64,000 nt of DNA from Panulirus ornatus (GCF_036320965.1 NC_092269.1:27750343-27814342), one strand, 5' to 3'; shown: positions 10,811 to 20,646, counted from the first letter of the stretch. Program-made: numbers and translations. The notes: generated by a model from the sequence alone, not told the origin.

Positions 10811-11051
10811 TTCCCTGGGGATAGGGGAGAAAGAATACTTCCCACGTATTCCCTGTGTGTCGTAGAAGGTGACTAAAAGGGAAGGGAGCGGGGGGCTGGA
10901 AATCCTCCCCTCTCTCTTTTTTTTTTTTTTTTTTCCAAAGGAAGGAACAGAGAAGGGGGCTGGATGAGGATGTTTCCTCAGAGACCCAGTCCTCTGTTCT
11001 TAACGCTACCTCGCTGATGCGGGAAATGGCGAATAGTATGAAAGAAAAGAA

Positions 11052-11052
<1 letters not shown>
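10811..11052 (+). mobile_element. S element, sense
   Basis: Begins TTCCCTGGGGATAGGGGAG and contains GTCGTAGAAGGTGAC, a CTCCCCTCTC block, a T18 run, CCCAGTCCTCTGTTCTTAACG, the hairpin at 11004-11031 and GAATAGTATGAAAG. It has no ORF and is about 240 bp long. The hairpin reads CGCT-AC-CTCGC-TGAT-GCGGG-AAAT-GGCG, so the outer stem closes with a T:G wobble where L has T:A. Confidence 0.9.
11004..11031 (+). promoter_or_regulatory. S-type 3' bipartite hairpin (representative)
   Basis: Outer stem CGCT with GGCG (4 bp, one wobble), internal loop AC against AAAT, inner stem CTCGC with GCGGG (5 bp, one wobble), four-base loop. The same fold is predicted at the 3' end of every L copy with AGCG in place of GGCG. 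By analogy with other LINE/SINE pairs this may be what the L RT recognises; that role is inference. Confidence 0.55.

Positions 11053-11124
<72 letters not shown>
11053..11124. repeat. (AT)n microsatellite
   Basis: About 70 bp of uninterrupted (AT) between an S tail and a full-length L head. Confidence 0.95.
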
Positions 11125-11127
<3 letters not shown>

Positions 11128-11301
11128 CTGGGGATGGGGGAGAAAGAATACTTCCCACGCATTCCTCACGTGTCGTAGAAGGTGACTAAAGGGGACGGGA
11201 GCAGGGGGCCAGAAACCCTCCCCTCCTTGTATTTTAACTTTCTAAAAGGGGAAACAGAAGAAGGAGTCACGCGAGGAGTGCTCATCCTCCTCGAAGGCTC
11301 A

Positions 11302-14277
11302 GATTGGGGTGTCCAAATGTGTGTGGATGTAACCAAGATGAGAAAAAAGGAGAGATAGGTAGTATGTTTGAGGAAAGGAACCTGGATGTTTTGGCTCTGA
11401 GTGAAACAAAGCTAAAGGGTAAAGGGGGAGAGTGGTTTTGGAATGTCTTGGGAGTAAAGTCAGGGGTTAGTGAGAGGACAAGAGCAAGGGAAGGAGTAGC
11501 CCTACTCCTGAATCAGGAGTTGTGGGAGTATGTGATAGAGTGTAAGAAAGTAAACTCTCAATTGATATGGGTAAAACTGAAAGTTGATGGAGAGAGATGG
11601 GTGATTATTGGTGCATATGCACTTGGGCATGACAAGAAAGATCATGAGAGGCAAGTGTTTTGGGAGCAGCTGAATGAGTGTGTTAGTGGTTTTGATGCAC
11701 AAGACCAGGTTATAATGATGGATGATTTGAATGCAAAGATGAGTAATGTGGAAGTTGAGGGAATAATTGGTATACATGGAGTGTTCAGTGTTGTAAATGG
11801 AAATTGTGAAGAGCTTGTAGATTTATGTGCTGAAAAAGGACTGGTGATTGGGAATACCTGGTTTAAAAAGAGAGATATACATAAGTATACGTATGTAAGT
11901 AGGAGAGATGGCCAGAGAGCGTTATTGGATTATGTGTTAATTGATAGACGCATGAAAGATAGACTTTTGGACGTTAATGTGCTGAGAGGTGCAACTGGAG
12001 GGATGTCTGATCATTATCTTGTGGAGGCGAAGGTGAAGATTTGTGGGGGTTTTCAGAAAAGAAGAGAGAATGTTGGGGTGAAGAGAGTGGTGAGAGTAAG
12101 TGAGCTTGGGAAGGAGACTTGTGTGAGGAAGTACCAGGAGAGAATGAGTACAGAATGGAAAAAGGTGAGAACAAAGGAGGTAAGGGGAGTGGGGGAGGAA
12201 TGAGATGTATTTAGGGAAGCAGTGATGGCTTGCGCAAAAGATGCTTGTGGCATGAGAAGCGTGGGAGGTGGGTTGATTAGAAAAGGTAGTGAGTGGTGGG
12301 ATGAAGAAGTAAGATTATTAGTGAAAGAGAAGAGAGAGCCATTTGAAAGATTTTTGCAGGGAAAAAATGTAATTGAGTGGGAGAGGTATAAAAGAAAGAG
12401 GCTGGAGGTCAAGAGAAAGGTGCAAGAGGTGAAAAAGAGGGCAAATAAGAGTTGGGGTGAGAGAGTATCATTAAATTTCAGGGAGAAAAAAAAGATGTTC
12501 TGGAAGGAGGTAAATAAAGTGCGTAAGACAAGGGAGCAAATGGGAACTTCAGTGAAGGGGGCTAATGGGGAGGTGATAACAAGTAGTTGTGATGTGAAAA
12601 GGAGATGGAGTGAGTATTTTGAAGGTCTGTTGAATGTGTTTGATGATAGAGTGGCAGATATAGGGTGTTTTGGTCGAGGTGGTGTGCAAAGTGAGAGGGT
12701 TAGGGAAAATGATTTGGTAAATAGAGAAGAGGTAGTAAAAGCTTTACAGAAGATGAAAGCTGGCACAGCAGCAGGTTTGGATGGTATTGTAGTGGAATTT
12801 ATTAAAAAAGGGGGTGACTGTATTGTTGACTGGTTGGTAAGGTTATTTAATGTATGTATGATTCATGGTGAGGTGCGTGAGGATTGGCGGAATGCTTGCA
12901 TAGTGCCATTGTACAAAGGCAAAGGGGATAAGAGTGAGTGCTCAAATTACAGAGGTATAAGTTTGTTGAATATCCCTGCTAAATTATATGGGAGAGTATT
13001 GATTGAGAGGGTGAAGGCATGTACAGAGCATCAGATAGGGGAAGAGCAGTGTGGTTTCAGAAGTGGTAGAGGATGTGTGGATCAGGTGTTTCCTTTGAAG
13101 AATGTATGTGAGAAATACTTAGAAAAACAAATGGATTTGTATGTAGCATTTATGGATCTGGAGAAGGCATATGATTGAGTTGATAGAGATGCTTTGTGGA
13201 AGGTATTAAGAATATATGGTGTGGGAGGCAAGTTGTTAGAAGCAGTGAAAAGTTTTTATCGAGGATGTAAGGTATGTGTACGTGTAGGAGGAGAGGAAAG
13301 TGATTAGTTCTCAGTGAATGTAGGTTTGCGGCAGGGGTGTGTGATGTCTCCATGGTTGTTTAATTTGTTTAAGGATGGGGTTGTTAGGAAGGTGAATGGA
13401 AGAGTTTTGGAAAGAGGGGCAAGTATGCAGTCTGTTGTGGATGAGAGAGCTTGGGAAGTGAGTCAGTTGTTGTTCGCTGATGATACAGCACTGGTGGCTG
13501 ATTCATGTAAGAAACTGCAGAAGCTGGTGACTGAGTTTGGTAAAGTGTGTGAAAGAAGAAAGTTAAGAGTAAATGTGAATAAGAGCAAGGTTATTAGGTA
13601 CAGTAGGGTTGAGGGTCAAGTCAGTTGGGAGGTAAGTTTGAATGGAGAAAAACTGGAGGAAGTAAAGTGTTTTAGATATCTGGGAGTGGATCTGGCAGCG
13701 GATGGAACCATGGAAGTGGAAGTGAATCATAGGGTGGGGGAGGGGGTGAAATTTTCTGGGAGCCTTGAAGAATGTTTGGAAGTCGAGAACATTATCTCGG
13801 AAAGCAAAAATGGGTATGTTTGAAGGAATAGTGGTTCCAACAATGATGTATGGTTGCGAGGCGTGGGCTATGGATAGAGTTGTGCGCAGGAGGGTGGATG
13901 TGCTGGAAGTGAGATGTTTGAGGACAATGTGTGGTGTGAGGTGGTTTTATCAAGTAAGTAATGTAAGGGTAAGAGAGATGTGTGGAAATAAAAAGAGTGT
14001 GGTTGAGAGAGCAGAAGAAGGTGTTTTGAAATGGTTTGGTCACATGGAGAGAATGAGTGAGGAAAGATTGACCAAGAGGATATATGTGTCGGAGGTGGAG
14101 GGAACGAGGAAAAGTGGGAGACCAAACTGGAGGTGGAAAGATGGAGTGAAAAAGATTTTCAGTGATCGGGGCCTGAACATGCAGCAGGGTGGAAGGCGTG
14201 CAAGGAATAGAGTGAATTGGAACGATGTGGTATACCGGGGTCGACATGCTGTCAATGGATTGAACCAGGGCATGTGA
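11302..14277 (+). pseudogene. Full-length L ORF (APE, RT and C-terminal domain) with several disabling changes
   Basis: The frame starts around LRLGCPNVCGCNQDEKKGEI, about 75 codons upstream of the first residues of the 903-codon copy, giving a family length near 980 aa. No ATG precedes this in frame nearby, so the native start is unresolved. The first in-frame ATG gives MFEERNLDVL. Breaks: TGG to TGA at about 12201 (EE-W to stop), a stop in FMDLEKAYD-stop at 13176-13178, TGG to TAG near 13306 (ESD-W to stop), and a frameshift near 13750-13765. The endonuclease box is MDDLNAK, with Gly changed to Asp. The end is the extended form: CGA in place of the TGA seen in short-form copies, so it reads on as GRHAVNGLNQGM to TGA at 14275-14277. 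Confidence 0.82.
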
Positions 14278-14407
14278 AGCATCTGTGGTAAACCATGGAA
14301 AGTGTGTGGGGCCTGGATGTCGAAAGGGAGCTGTGGTTTCGGTGCATTATTACATGATGGCTAGAGATTGAGTGTGAACGAATGGGGCCTTTGGTGTCTT
14401 TAACTAG

Positions 14408-14466
14408 CGCTACCTCGCACACATGAGGGGGGAGGGGGTTGTTATTCCATGTGTGGCGAGGTGGTG
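14408..14466 (+). promoter_or_regulatory. Large internal hairpin of the long-form 3'UTR (representative)
   Basis: CGCTACCTCGCACACATG (14408-14425) is complementary to CATGTGTGGCGAGGTGGTG (14448-14466) apart from one bulge and end wobbles, around a G-rich loop. Comparable arms occur in other long-form copies (for example near 3892, 25586 and 29146). The 5' arm begins with the same CGCTACCTCGC as the terminal hairpin. The short-form 3'UTR lacks the whole block. Confidence 0.65.
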
Positions 14467-14690
14467 TTGGGAACAAATAAACGCAGACAGTATGAATTAT
14501 GTACATGTGTATATATGTATATGTCTGTGTGTGTATATATATGTGTACATTGAGATGTATAGGTATGTATATTTGCGTGTGTGGACGTGTATGTATATAC
14601 ATGTGTATATGGGCGGGTTAGGCCATTCTTTTTTCTGCTTCCTTGCGCTACCTCGCAAACGCAGCAGACAGCGACAAAGCAAAATAAATA

Positions 14691-14712
14691 AATATATTTT
14701 TATTTTTTTTAT
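14691..14712. repeat. Short A/T-rich joint between tail-to-tail L copies
   Basis: AATATATTTTTATTTTTTTT: the tail of the sense copy meets the reversed poly(A) tail of the antisense copy. Confidence 0.8.
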
Positions 14713-15374
14713 TATACTTTGTCGCTGTCTCCCGCATTTGCGAGGTAGCGCAAGGAAACAGACGAAAGAAATGGCCCAACCCCCCCCATACACATGTATA
14801 TACATATGTCCACACACACAAATATACATACCTACACAGCTTTCCATGGTTTACCCCAGACGCTTCACATGCCCTGATTCAATCCACTGACAGCACGTCA
14901 ACCCCGGTATACCACATCGCTCCAATTCACTCTATTCCTTGCCCTCCTTTCACCCTCCTGCATGTTCAGGCCCCGATCACACAAAATCTTTTTCACTCCA
15001 TCTTTCCACCTCCAGTTTGGTCTTCCTCTTCTCCTCGTTCCCTCCACCTCCGACACATATATCCTCTTGGTCAATCTTTCCTCACTCATTCTCTCCATGT
15101 GCCCAAACCTCTTCAAAACACCCTCTTCTGCTCTCTCAACCACGCTCTTTTTATTTCCACACATCTCTCTTACCCTTACGTTACTCACTCGATCAAACCA
15201 CCTCACACCACACATTGTCCTCAAACATCTCATTTCCAGCACATCCATCCTCCTGCGCACAACTCTATCCATAGCCCACGCCTCGCAACCATACAACATT
15301 GTTGGAACCACTATTCCTTCAAACATAACCATTTTTGCTTTCCGAGATAATGTTCTCAACTTCCACACATTCTC
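14713..15374 (-). mobile_element. L copy fragment, antisense, C-terminal region and short 3'UTR
   Basis: The reversed hairpin is at 14723-14750 and a short-form 3'UTR leads into an ORF of about 159 codons (14898-15377 on minus) covering only the post-RT C-terminal domain (RRRMD, RRRGRP, ILCDRG). It ends abruptly at ACTTCCACACATTCTCC, where the next antisense copy begins without any 3'UTR of its own. Confidence 0.85.
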
Positions 15375-15913
15375 CAATTCACTCTATTCCTTGCCCTCCT
15401 TTCACCCTCCTGCATGTTCAGGCCCCGATCACACAAAATCTTTTTCACTCCATCTTTCCACCTCCAATTTGGTCTCCCTCTTCTCCTTGTTCCCTCCACC
15501 TCCGACACATATATCCTCTTGGTCAATCTTTCCTCACTCATCCTCTCCATGTGCCCAAACCACTTCAAAACACCCTCTTCTGCTCTCTCAACCACGCTCT
15601 TTTTATTTCCACACATCTCTCTTACCCTTACGTTACTCACTCGATCAAACCACCTCACACCACACATTGTCCTCAAACATCTCATTTCCAGCACATCCAT
15701 CCTCCTGCGTACAACTCTATCCATAGCCCACGCCTCGCAACCATACAACATTGTTGGAACCACTATTCCTTCAAACATACCCATTTTTGCTTTCCGAGAT
15801 AATGTTCTCGACTTCCACACATTCTTCAAGGCCCCCAGGATTTTCGCCCCCTCCCCCACCCTATGATCCACTTCCGCTTCCATGGTTCCGTCCGCTGCCA
15901 GATCCACTCCCAG

Positions 15914-15917
<4 letters not shown>
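15375..15917 (-). mobile_element. L C-terminal fragment, antisense, lacking 3'UTR and tail
   Basis: Begins (on the plus strand) AATTCACTCTATTCCTTGCC, that is, inside the last codons. It continues to the DLAADG/LGV codons, where an (AT)n tract cuts it. The coding frame is open on minus from about 15914 to 15356. The absence of hairpin and tail is unusual and points to recombination or a tandem duplication with the neighbouring copy, not to a separate retrotransposition. Confidence 0.8.

Positions 15918-15961
<44 letters not shown>
15914..15961. repeat. (AT)n and poly(T) tract
   Basis: Short (TA) followed by about 32 T residues: the reversed tail of the following antisense L copy. Confidence 0.9.
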
Positions 15962-15965
<4 letters not shown>

Positions 15966-17433
15966 CTTTGTCGCTGTCTCCCGCGTTTGCGAGGTAGCGC
16001 AAGGAAACAGACGAAAGAAATGGCCCAACCCCCCCATACACATGTACATACACACGTCCACACACGCAAATATACATACCTACACCGCTTTCCATGGTTT
16101 ACCCCAGACGCTTCACATGCCTTGGTTCAATCCACTGACAGCACGTCAACCCCTGTATACCACATCGCTCCAATTCACTCTATTCCTTGCCCTCCTTTCA
16201 CCCTCCTGCATGTTCAGGCCCCGATCACACAAAATCTTTTTCACTCCATCTTTCCACCTCCAATTTGGTCTCCCTCTTCTCCTCGTTCCCTCCACCTCCG
16301 ACACATATATCCTCTTGGTCAATCTTTCCTCACTCATTCTCTCCATGTGCCCAAACCATTTGAAAACACCCTCTTCTGCTCTCTCAACCACGCTCTTTTT
16401 ATTTCCACACATCTCTCTTACCCTTACGTTACTTACTCGATCAAACCACCTCACACCACACATTGTCCTCAAACATCTCATTTCCAGCACATCCATCCTC
16501 CTGCGCACAACTCTATCCATAGCCCACGCCTCGCAACCATACAGCATTGTTGGAACCACTATTCCTTCAAACATACCCATTTTTGCTTTCCGAGATAATG
16601 TTCTCGACTTCCACACATTTTTCAAGGCTCCCAAAATTTTCGCCCCCTCCCCCACCCTATGATCCACTTCCGCTTCCATGGTTCCATCCGCTGACAGATC
16701 CACTCCCAGATATCTAAAACACTTCACTTCCTCCAGTTTTTCTCCATTCAAACTCACCTCCCAATTGACTTGACCCTCAACCCTACTGTACCTAATAACC
16801 TTGCTCTTATTCACATTTACCCTTAACTTTCTTCTTCCACACACTTTACCAAACTCAGTCACCAGCTTCTGCAGTTTCTCACATGAATCAGCCACCAGCG
16901 CTGTATCATCAGCGAACAACAACTGACTCACTTCCCAAGCTCTCTCATCCCCCACAGACTTCATACTTGCCCCTCTTTCCAGTACTCTTGCATTTACCTC
17001 CCTAACAACCCCATCCATAAACAAATTAAACAACCATGGAGACATCACACACCCCTGCCGCAAACCTACATTCACTGAGAACCAATCACTTTCCTCTCTT
17101 CCTACACGTACACATGCCTTACATCCTCGATAAAAACTTTTCACTGCTTCTAACAACTTGCCTCCCACACCATATATTCTTAATACCTTCCACAGAGCAT
17201 CTCTATCAACTCTATCATATGCCTTCTCCAGATCCATAAATGCTACATACAAATCCATTTGCTTTTCTAAGTATTTCTCACATACATTCTTCAAAGCAAA
17301 CACCTGATCCACACATCCTCTACCACTTCTGAAACCGCACTGCTCTTCCCCAATCTGATGCTCTGTACATGCCTTCACCCTCTCAATCAATACCCTCCCA
17401 TATAATTTACCAGGAATACTCAACAAACTTATA
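15962..17433 (-). mobile_element. L copy, 3' portion of a twin-primed insertion, short 3'UTR, antisense
   Basis: The reversed hairpin is at 15972-15999, followed by a short-form 3'UTR and an open RT frame. In sense orientation it starts exactly at TATAAGTTTGTTGAG. The plus-strand copy joined to it at 17432 ends at GAGGTATA, the adjacent position in the element. Together they make up one L interrupted by an inversion. Confidence 0.88.
16146..17431 (-). CDS. L reverse transcriptase (from SLLSIPG) and C-terminal domain, open
   Basis: 428 sense codons on the minus strand with no stop: SLLSIPGKLY, FMDLEKAYDRVDR, GLRQGCVMSPW, FADD, LYGCEAW, RRRMD, RRRGRP and ILCDRG, ending at TGA. One clinical-looking conservative change relative to neighbours is VFKWF for VLKWF. 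The 5' limit is the inversion breakpoint, so the finger region of the RT and all of the endonuclease are on the other side of the breakpoint in the opposite orientation. Confidence 0.85.
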
Positions 17434-18881
17434 CTCCTGAAACAGGAGATGTGGGAGTATGTGATAGAATGTAAGAAAGTAAATTCTCGATTAATATGGG
17501 TAAAATTGAAAGTTGATGGAGAGAGGTGGGTGATTATTGGTGCATATGCACCTGGGCATGAGAAGAAAGATCATGAGAGGCAAGTGTTTTGGGAGCAGCT
17601 GAATGAGTGTGTTAGCGGTTTTGATGCACGAGACCGGGTTATAGTGATGGGTGATTTGAATGCAAAGGTGAGTAATGTGGCAGTTGAGGGAATAATTGGT
17701 ATGCATGGGGTGTTCAGTGTTGTAAATGGAAATGGTGAAGAGCTTGTAGATTTATGTGCTGAAAAAGGACTGATGATTGGGAATACCTGGTTTAAAAAGC
17801 GAGATATACATAAGTATACTTATGTAAGTAGGAGAGATGGCCAGAGAGCGTTATTGGATTACGTGTTAATTGACAGGCGTGCGAAAGAGAGACTTTTGGA
17901 TGTTAATGTGCTGAGAGGTGCAACTGGAGGGATGTCTGATCATTATCTTGTGGAGGCTAAGGTGAAGATTAGTATGGGTTTTCAGAAAAGAGGAGTGAAT
18001 GTTGGGGTGAAGAAGGTGGTGAGAGTAAGTGAGCTTGAGAAGGAGACGTGTGTGGGGAAGTACCAGGAGAGACTGTGTACAGAATGGAAAAAGGTGAGAA
18101 CAATGGAAGTAAGGGGAGTGGGGGAGGAATGGGATGTATTTAGGGAATCAGTGATGGATTGCGCAAAAGATGCTTGTGGCATGAGAAGAGTGGGAGGTGG
18201 GCTGTTTAGAAAGGGTAGTGAGTGGTGGGATGAAGAAGTAAGAGTATTAGTGAAAGAGAAGAGAGAGGCATTTGGACGATTTGTGCAGGGAAAAAATGCA
18301 ATTGAGTGGGAGAAGTATAAAAGAAAGAGACAGGAGGTCAAGAGAAAGGTGCAAGAGGTGAAAAAAAGGGCAAATGAGAGTTGGGGTGAGAGACTATCAG
18401 TAAATTTTAGGGAGAATAAAAAGATGTTCTGGAAGGAGGTAAATAGGGTGCGTAAGACAAGGGAGCAAATGGGAACTTCAGTGAAGGGCGTAAATGGGGA
18501 GGTGATAACAAGTAGTGGTGATGTGAGAAGGAGATGGAATGAGTATTTTGAAGGTTTGTTGAATGTGTCTGATGACAGAGTGGCAGATATAGGGTGTTTT
18601 GGTCGAGGTGGTGTGCAAAGTGAGAGGGTTAGGGAAAATGATTTGGTAAACAGAGAAGAGGTAGTAAAAGCTTTGCGGAAGATGAAAGCCGGCAAGGCAG
18701 CAGGATTGGATGGTATTGCAGTGGAATTTATTAAAAAAGGGGGTGACTGTATTGTTGACTGGTTGGTAAGGTTATTTGATGTATGTATGACTCATGGTGA
18801 GGTGCCTGAGGATTGGCGGAATGCGTGCATAGTGCCATTGTACAAAGGCAAAGGGGATAAGAGTGAGTGCTCAAATTACAG

Positions 18882-18888
<7 letters not shown>
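17432..18888 (+). mobile_element. L copy, inverted 5' segment of the same insertion
   Basis: Runs from ACTCCTGAAACAGGAG in the endonuclease domain to CAAATTACAGAGGTATA and then directly into (TA)n. The right edge merges with the microsatellite through TATA. The left edge is joined head-to-head to the antisense 3' part. Two bases (TA) at the 17432 junction could belong to either side. Confidence 0.85.
17434..18888 (+). CDS. L endonuclease and N-terminal RT, open, C-terminus removed by inversion
   Basis: Open from LLLKQEMWEYVIECKKVNS through GDLNAK, DYVLIDRR, SDHYLVEAKV, the basic linker (KRKRQEVKRKVQEVKKR) and the start of the RT (KMKAGKAAGLDGIAVEF, CSNYRG). The reading continues only as Ile-Tyr codons of the microsatellite. 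It is the complementary half of the adjacent antisense ORF. Confidence 0.83.

Positions 18889-18931
<43 letters not shown>
18889..18931. repeat. (AT)n microsatellite
   Basis: About 43 bp of (TA), continuous with the TATA at the end of the inverted L segment and followed by an S head. Confidence 0.95.
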
Positions 18932-18934
<3 letters not shown>

Positions 18935-19185
18935 CCCTGGGGATAGGGGATTAAGAATACTTCCCACGTATTCCCTGCGTGTCGTAGAAGGCGACTAAAA
19001 GGGGAGGGAGCGGGGGGCTGGAAATCCTCCCCTCTCGTTTTTTTTTTTTTTTTTTTTTTTTTTTTCCCAAAAGAAGGAACAGAGAATTGGGCCAGGTGAG
19101 GGTATTTCCTCAAAGGCCCAGTCCTCTGTTCTTAATGCTACCTCGCTAACGCGGGAAATGGTGAATAGTTTAAAAGAAAAAAAGA
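18932..19185 (+). mobile_element. S element, sense (first of a tandem pair)
   Basis: Begins TATCCCTGGGGATAGGGGAT and contains a T26 run. It ends with CGCTACCTCGCTAACGCGGG-type sequence (first C changed in AATGCTACC), GGTGAATAG and an AAAGAAAAAAAG tail. Confidence 0.88.
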
Positions 19186-19435
19186 TATATATATATCCCT
19201 GGGGATAGGGGAGAAAGAATACTTCCCACGTATTCCCTGCGTGTCGTAGAAGGCGACTAAAAGGGAAGGGAGCGGGGGGCTGGAAATCCTCCCCTCTCGT
19301 TTTTTTTTTTTTTTTCTTTTAATTTTCCAAAAGAAGGAACAGAGAAGGGGGCCAGGTGAGAATATTCCCTCAAAGGCCCAGTCCTCTGTTCTTAACGCTA
19401 CCCTCGCTATCGCGGGAAATGGCGAATAGTATGAA

Positions 19436-19443
<8 letters not shown>
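19186..19443 (+). mobile_element. S element, sense (second of a tandem pair)
   Basis: Starts at TATCCCTGGGG (19194) only a short (AT) after the previous S tail. It has one extra C in the hairpin (CTACCCTCGC) and ends GAATAGTATG plus poly(A). The pair repeats the tail-(AT)-head arrangement seen for L copies. Confidence 0.88.

Positions 19444-19496
<53 letters not shown>
19444..19496. repeat. (AT)n microsatellite
   Basis: About 53 bp of (TA) from the S tail to the next L copy. Confidence 0.95.
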
Positions 19497-19499
<3 letters not shown>

Positions 19500-20387
19500 T
19501 TGTTTAATTTGTTTATGGATGGGGTTGTTAGGGAGGTAAATGCAAGAGTTTTGGAAAGAGGGGCAAGTATGAAGTCTGTTGGGGATGAGAGAGCTTGGGA
19601 AGTGAGTCAGTTGTTGTTCGCTGATGATACAGCACTGGTGGCTGATTCATGTGAGAAACTGCAGAAGCTGGTGACTGAGTTTGGTAAAGTGTGTGGAAGA
19701 AGAAAGTTAAGAGTAAATGTGAATAAGAGCAAGGTTATTAGGTACAGTAGGGTTGAGGGTCAAGTCAATCGGGAGGTGAGTTTGAATGGAGAAAAACTGG
19801 AGGAAGTGAAGTGTTTTAGATATCTGGGAGTGGATCTGGCAGCGGATGGAACCATGGAAGCGGAAGTGGATCATAGGGTGGGGGAGGGGGCAAAAATTCT
19901 GGGGGCCTTGAAGAATGTGTGGAAGTCGAGAACATTATCTCGGAAAGCAAAAATGGGTATGTTTGAAGGAATAGTGGTTCCAACAATGTTGTATGGTTGC
20001 GAGGCGTGGGCTATGGATAGAGTTGTACGCAGGAGGATGGATGTGCTGGAAATGAGATGTTTGAGGACAATGTGTGGTGTGAGGTGGTTTGATCGAGTGA
20101 GTAACGTAAGGGTAAGAGAGATGTGTGGAAATAAACAGAGCGTGGTTGAGAGAGCAGAAGAGGGTGTTTTGAAGTGGTTTGGGCACATGGAGAGGATGAG
20201 TGAGGAAAGATTGACCAAGAGGATATATGTGTCGGAGGTGGAGGGAACAAGGAGAAGAGGGAGACCAAATTGGAGGTGGAAAGATGGAGTGAAAAAGATT
20301 TTGTGTGATCGGGGCCTGAACATGCAGGAGGGTGAAAGGAGGGCAAGGAATAGAGTGAATTGGAGCGATGTGGTATACCGGGTTTGA
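19497..20387 (+). CDS. L RT palm (FADD) and C-terminal domain, open but N-truncated
   Basis: About 296 sense codons: WLFNLFMDGVV, FADDTALVAD, CGRRKLRVNV, LYGCEAW, RRRMD, CGNKQSV (Lys to Gln relative to neighbours), RRRGRPNWRWKDG and ILCDRG. It ends YRV then TGA. The catalytic Asp of FMD is upstream of the truncation, so it is inactive on its own. Confidence 0.82.
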
Positions 20388-20570
20388 CGTGCTGTCAGTG
20401 GATTGAAGCAGGGCATGTGAAGCGTCTGGGGTAAACCATGGAAAGCTGTGTAGGTATGTATATTTGCGTGTGTGGACGTATGTATATACATGTGTATGGG
20501 GGGGGTTGGGCCATTTCTTTCGTCTGTTTCCTTGCGCTACCTCGCAAACGCGGGAGACAGCGACAAAGTA
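19497..20570 (+). mobile_element. L copy, 5'-truncated in the RT, short 3'UTR
   Basis: Enters at TGGTTGTTTAATTTG (WLFNLFMDG). Short 3'UTR, terminal hairpin at 20535-20562, tail GTATAATAATAATAAAAA. Confidence 0.9.
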
Positions 20571-20584
20571 TAATAATAATAATA

Positions 20585-20643
<59 letters not shown>
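20571..20643. repeat. (AAT)n and (AT)n microsatellite
   Basis: A short AAT run, AAAAA, then about 55 bp of (TA). Confidence 0.95.

Positions 20644-20646
<3 letters not shown>

Larger units (their letters stand above)
11125..14690 (+). mobile_element. Full-length L copy (degenerate), 5'UTR to tail, about 3.57 kb
   Basis: One of only two copies in the window that reach the L 5' end. It starts TTCCTGGGGATGGGGGAG right after (AT)n. The 5'UTR of about 175 bp is similar to the S head over nearly its whole length (GAATACTTCCCACG, GTGTCGTAGAAGG, CCCTCCCCTCC, AGGCTCAGATTGG). The coding region follows, then the long 3'UTR with the large internal hairpin (14408-14466) and the terminal hairpin near 14647-14674 (here GCAGC in the inner stem). 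The tail is AATAAATAAATAT. Its length matches the second full-length copy at 25874. Confidence 0.88.

Noticed and set aside
17982..18695. Phe/Ser/Leu-rich ORF of 237 codons opposite the L linker and RT start (also 6618-7331, 12053-12766)
   Set aside because: Antisense shadow of the Lys/Arg/Glu-rich linker, present in every copy and disrupted with it.
18932..19443. S elements as MITEs (cut-and-paste DNA elements)
   Set aside because: No terminal inverted repeats between head and tail; A-rich tails, a fixed 5' head and similarity to L point to retrotransposition. The TATCCC-TG-GGGATA palindrome is within one end only.
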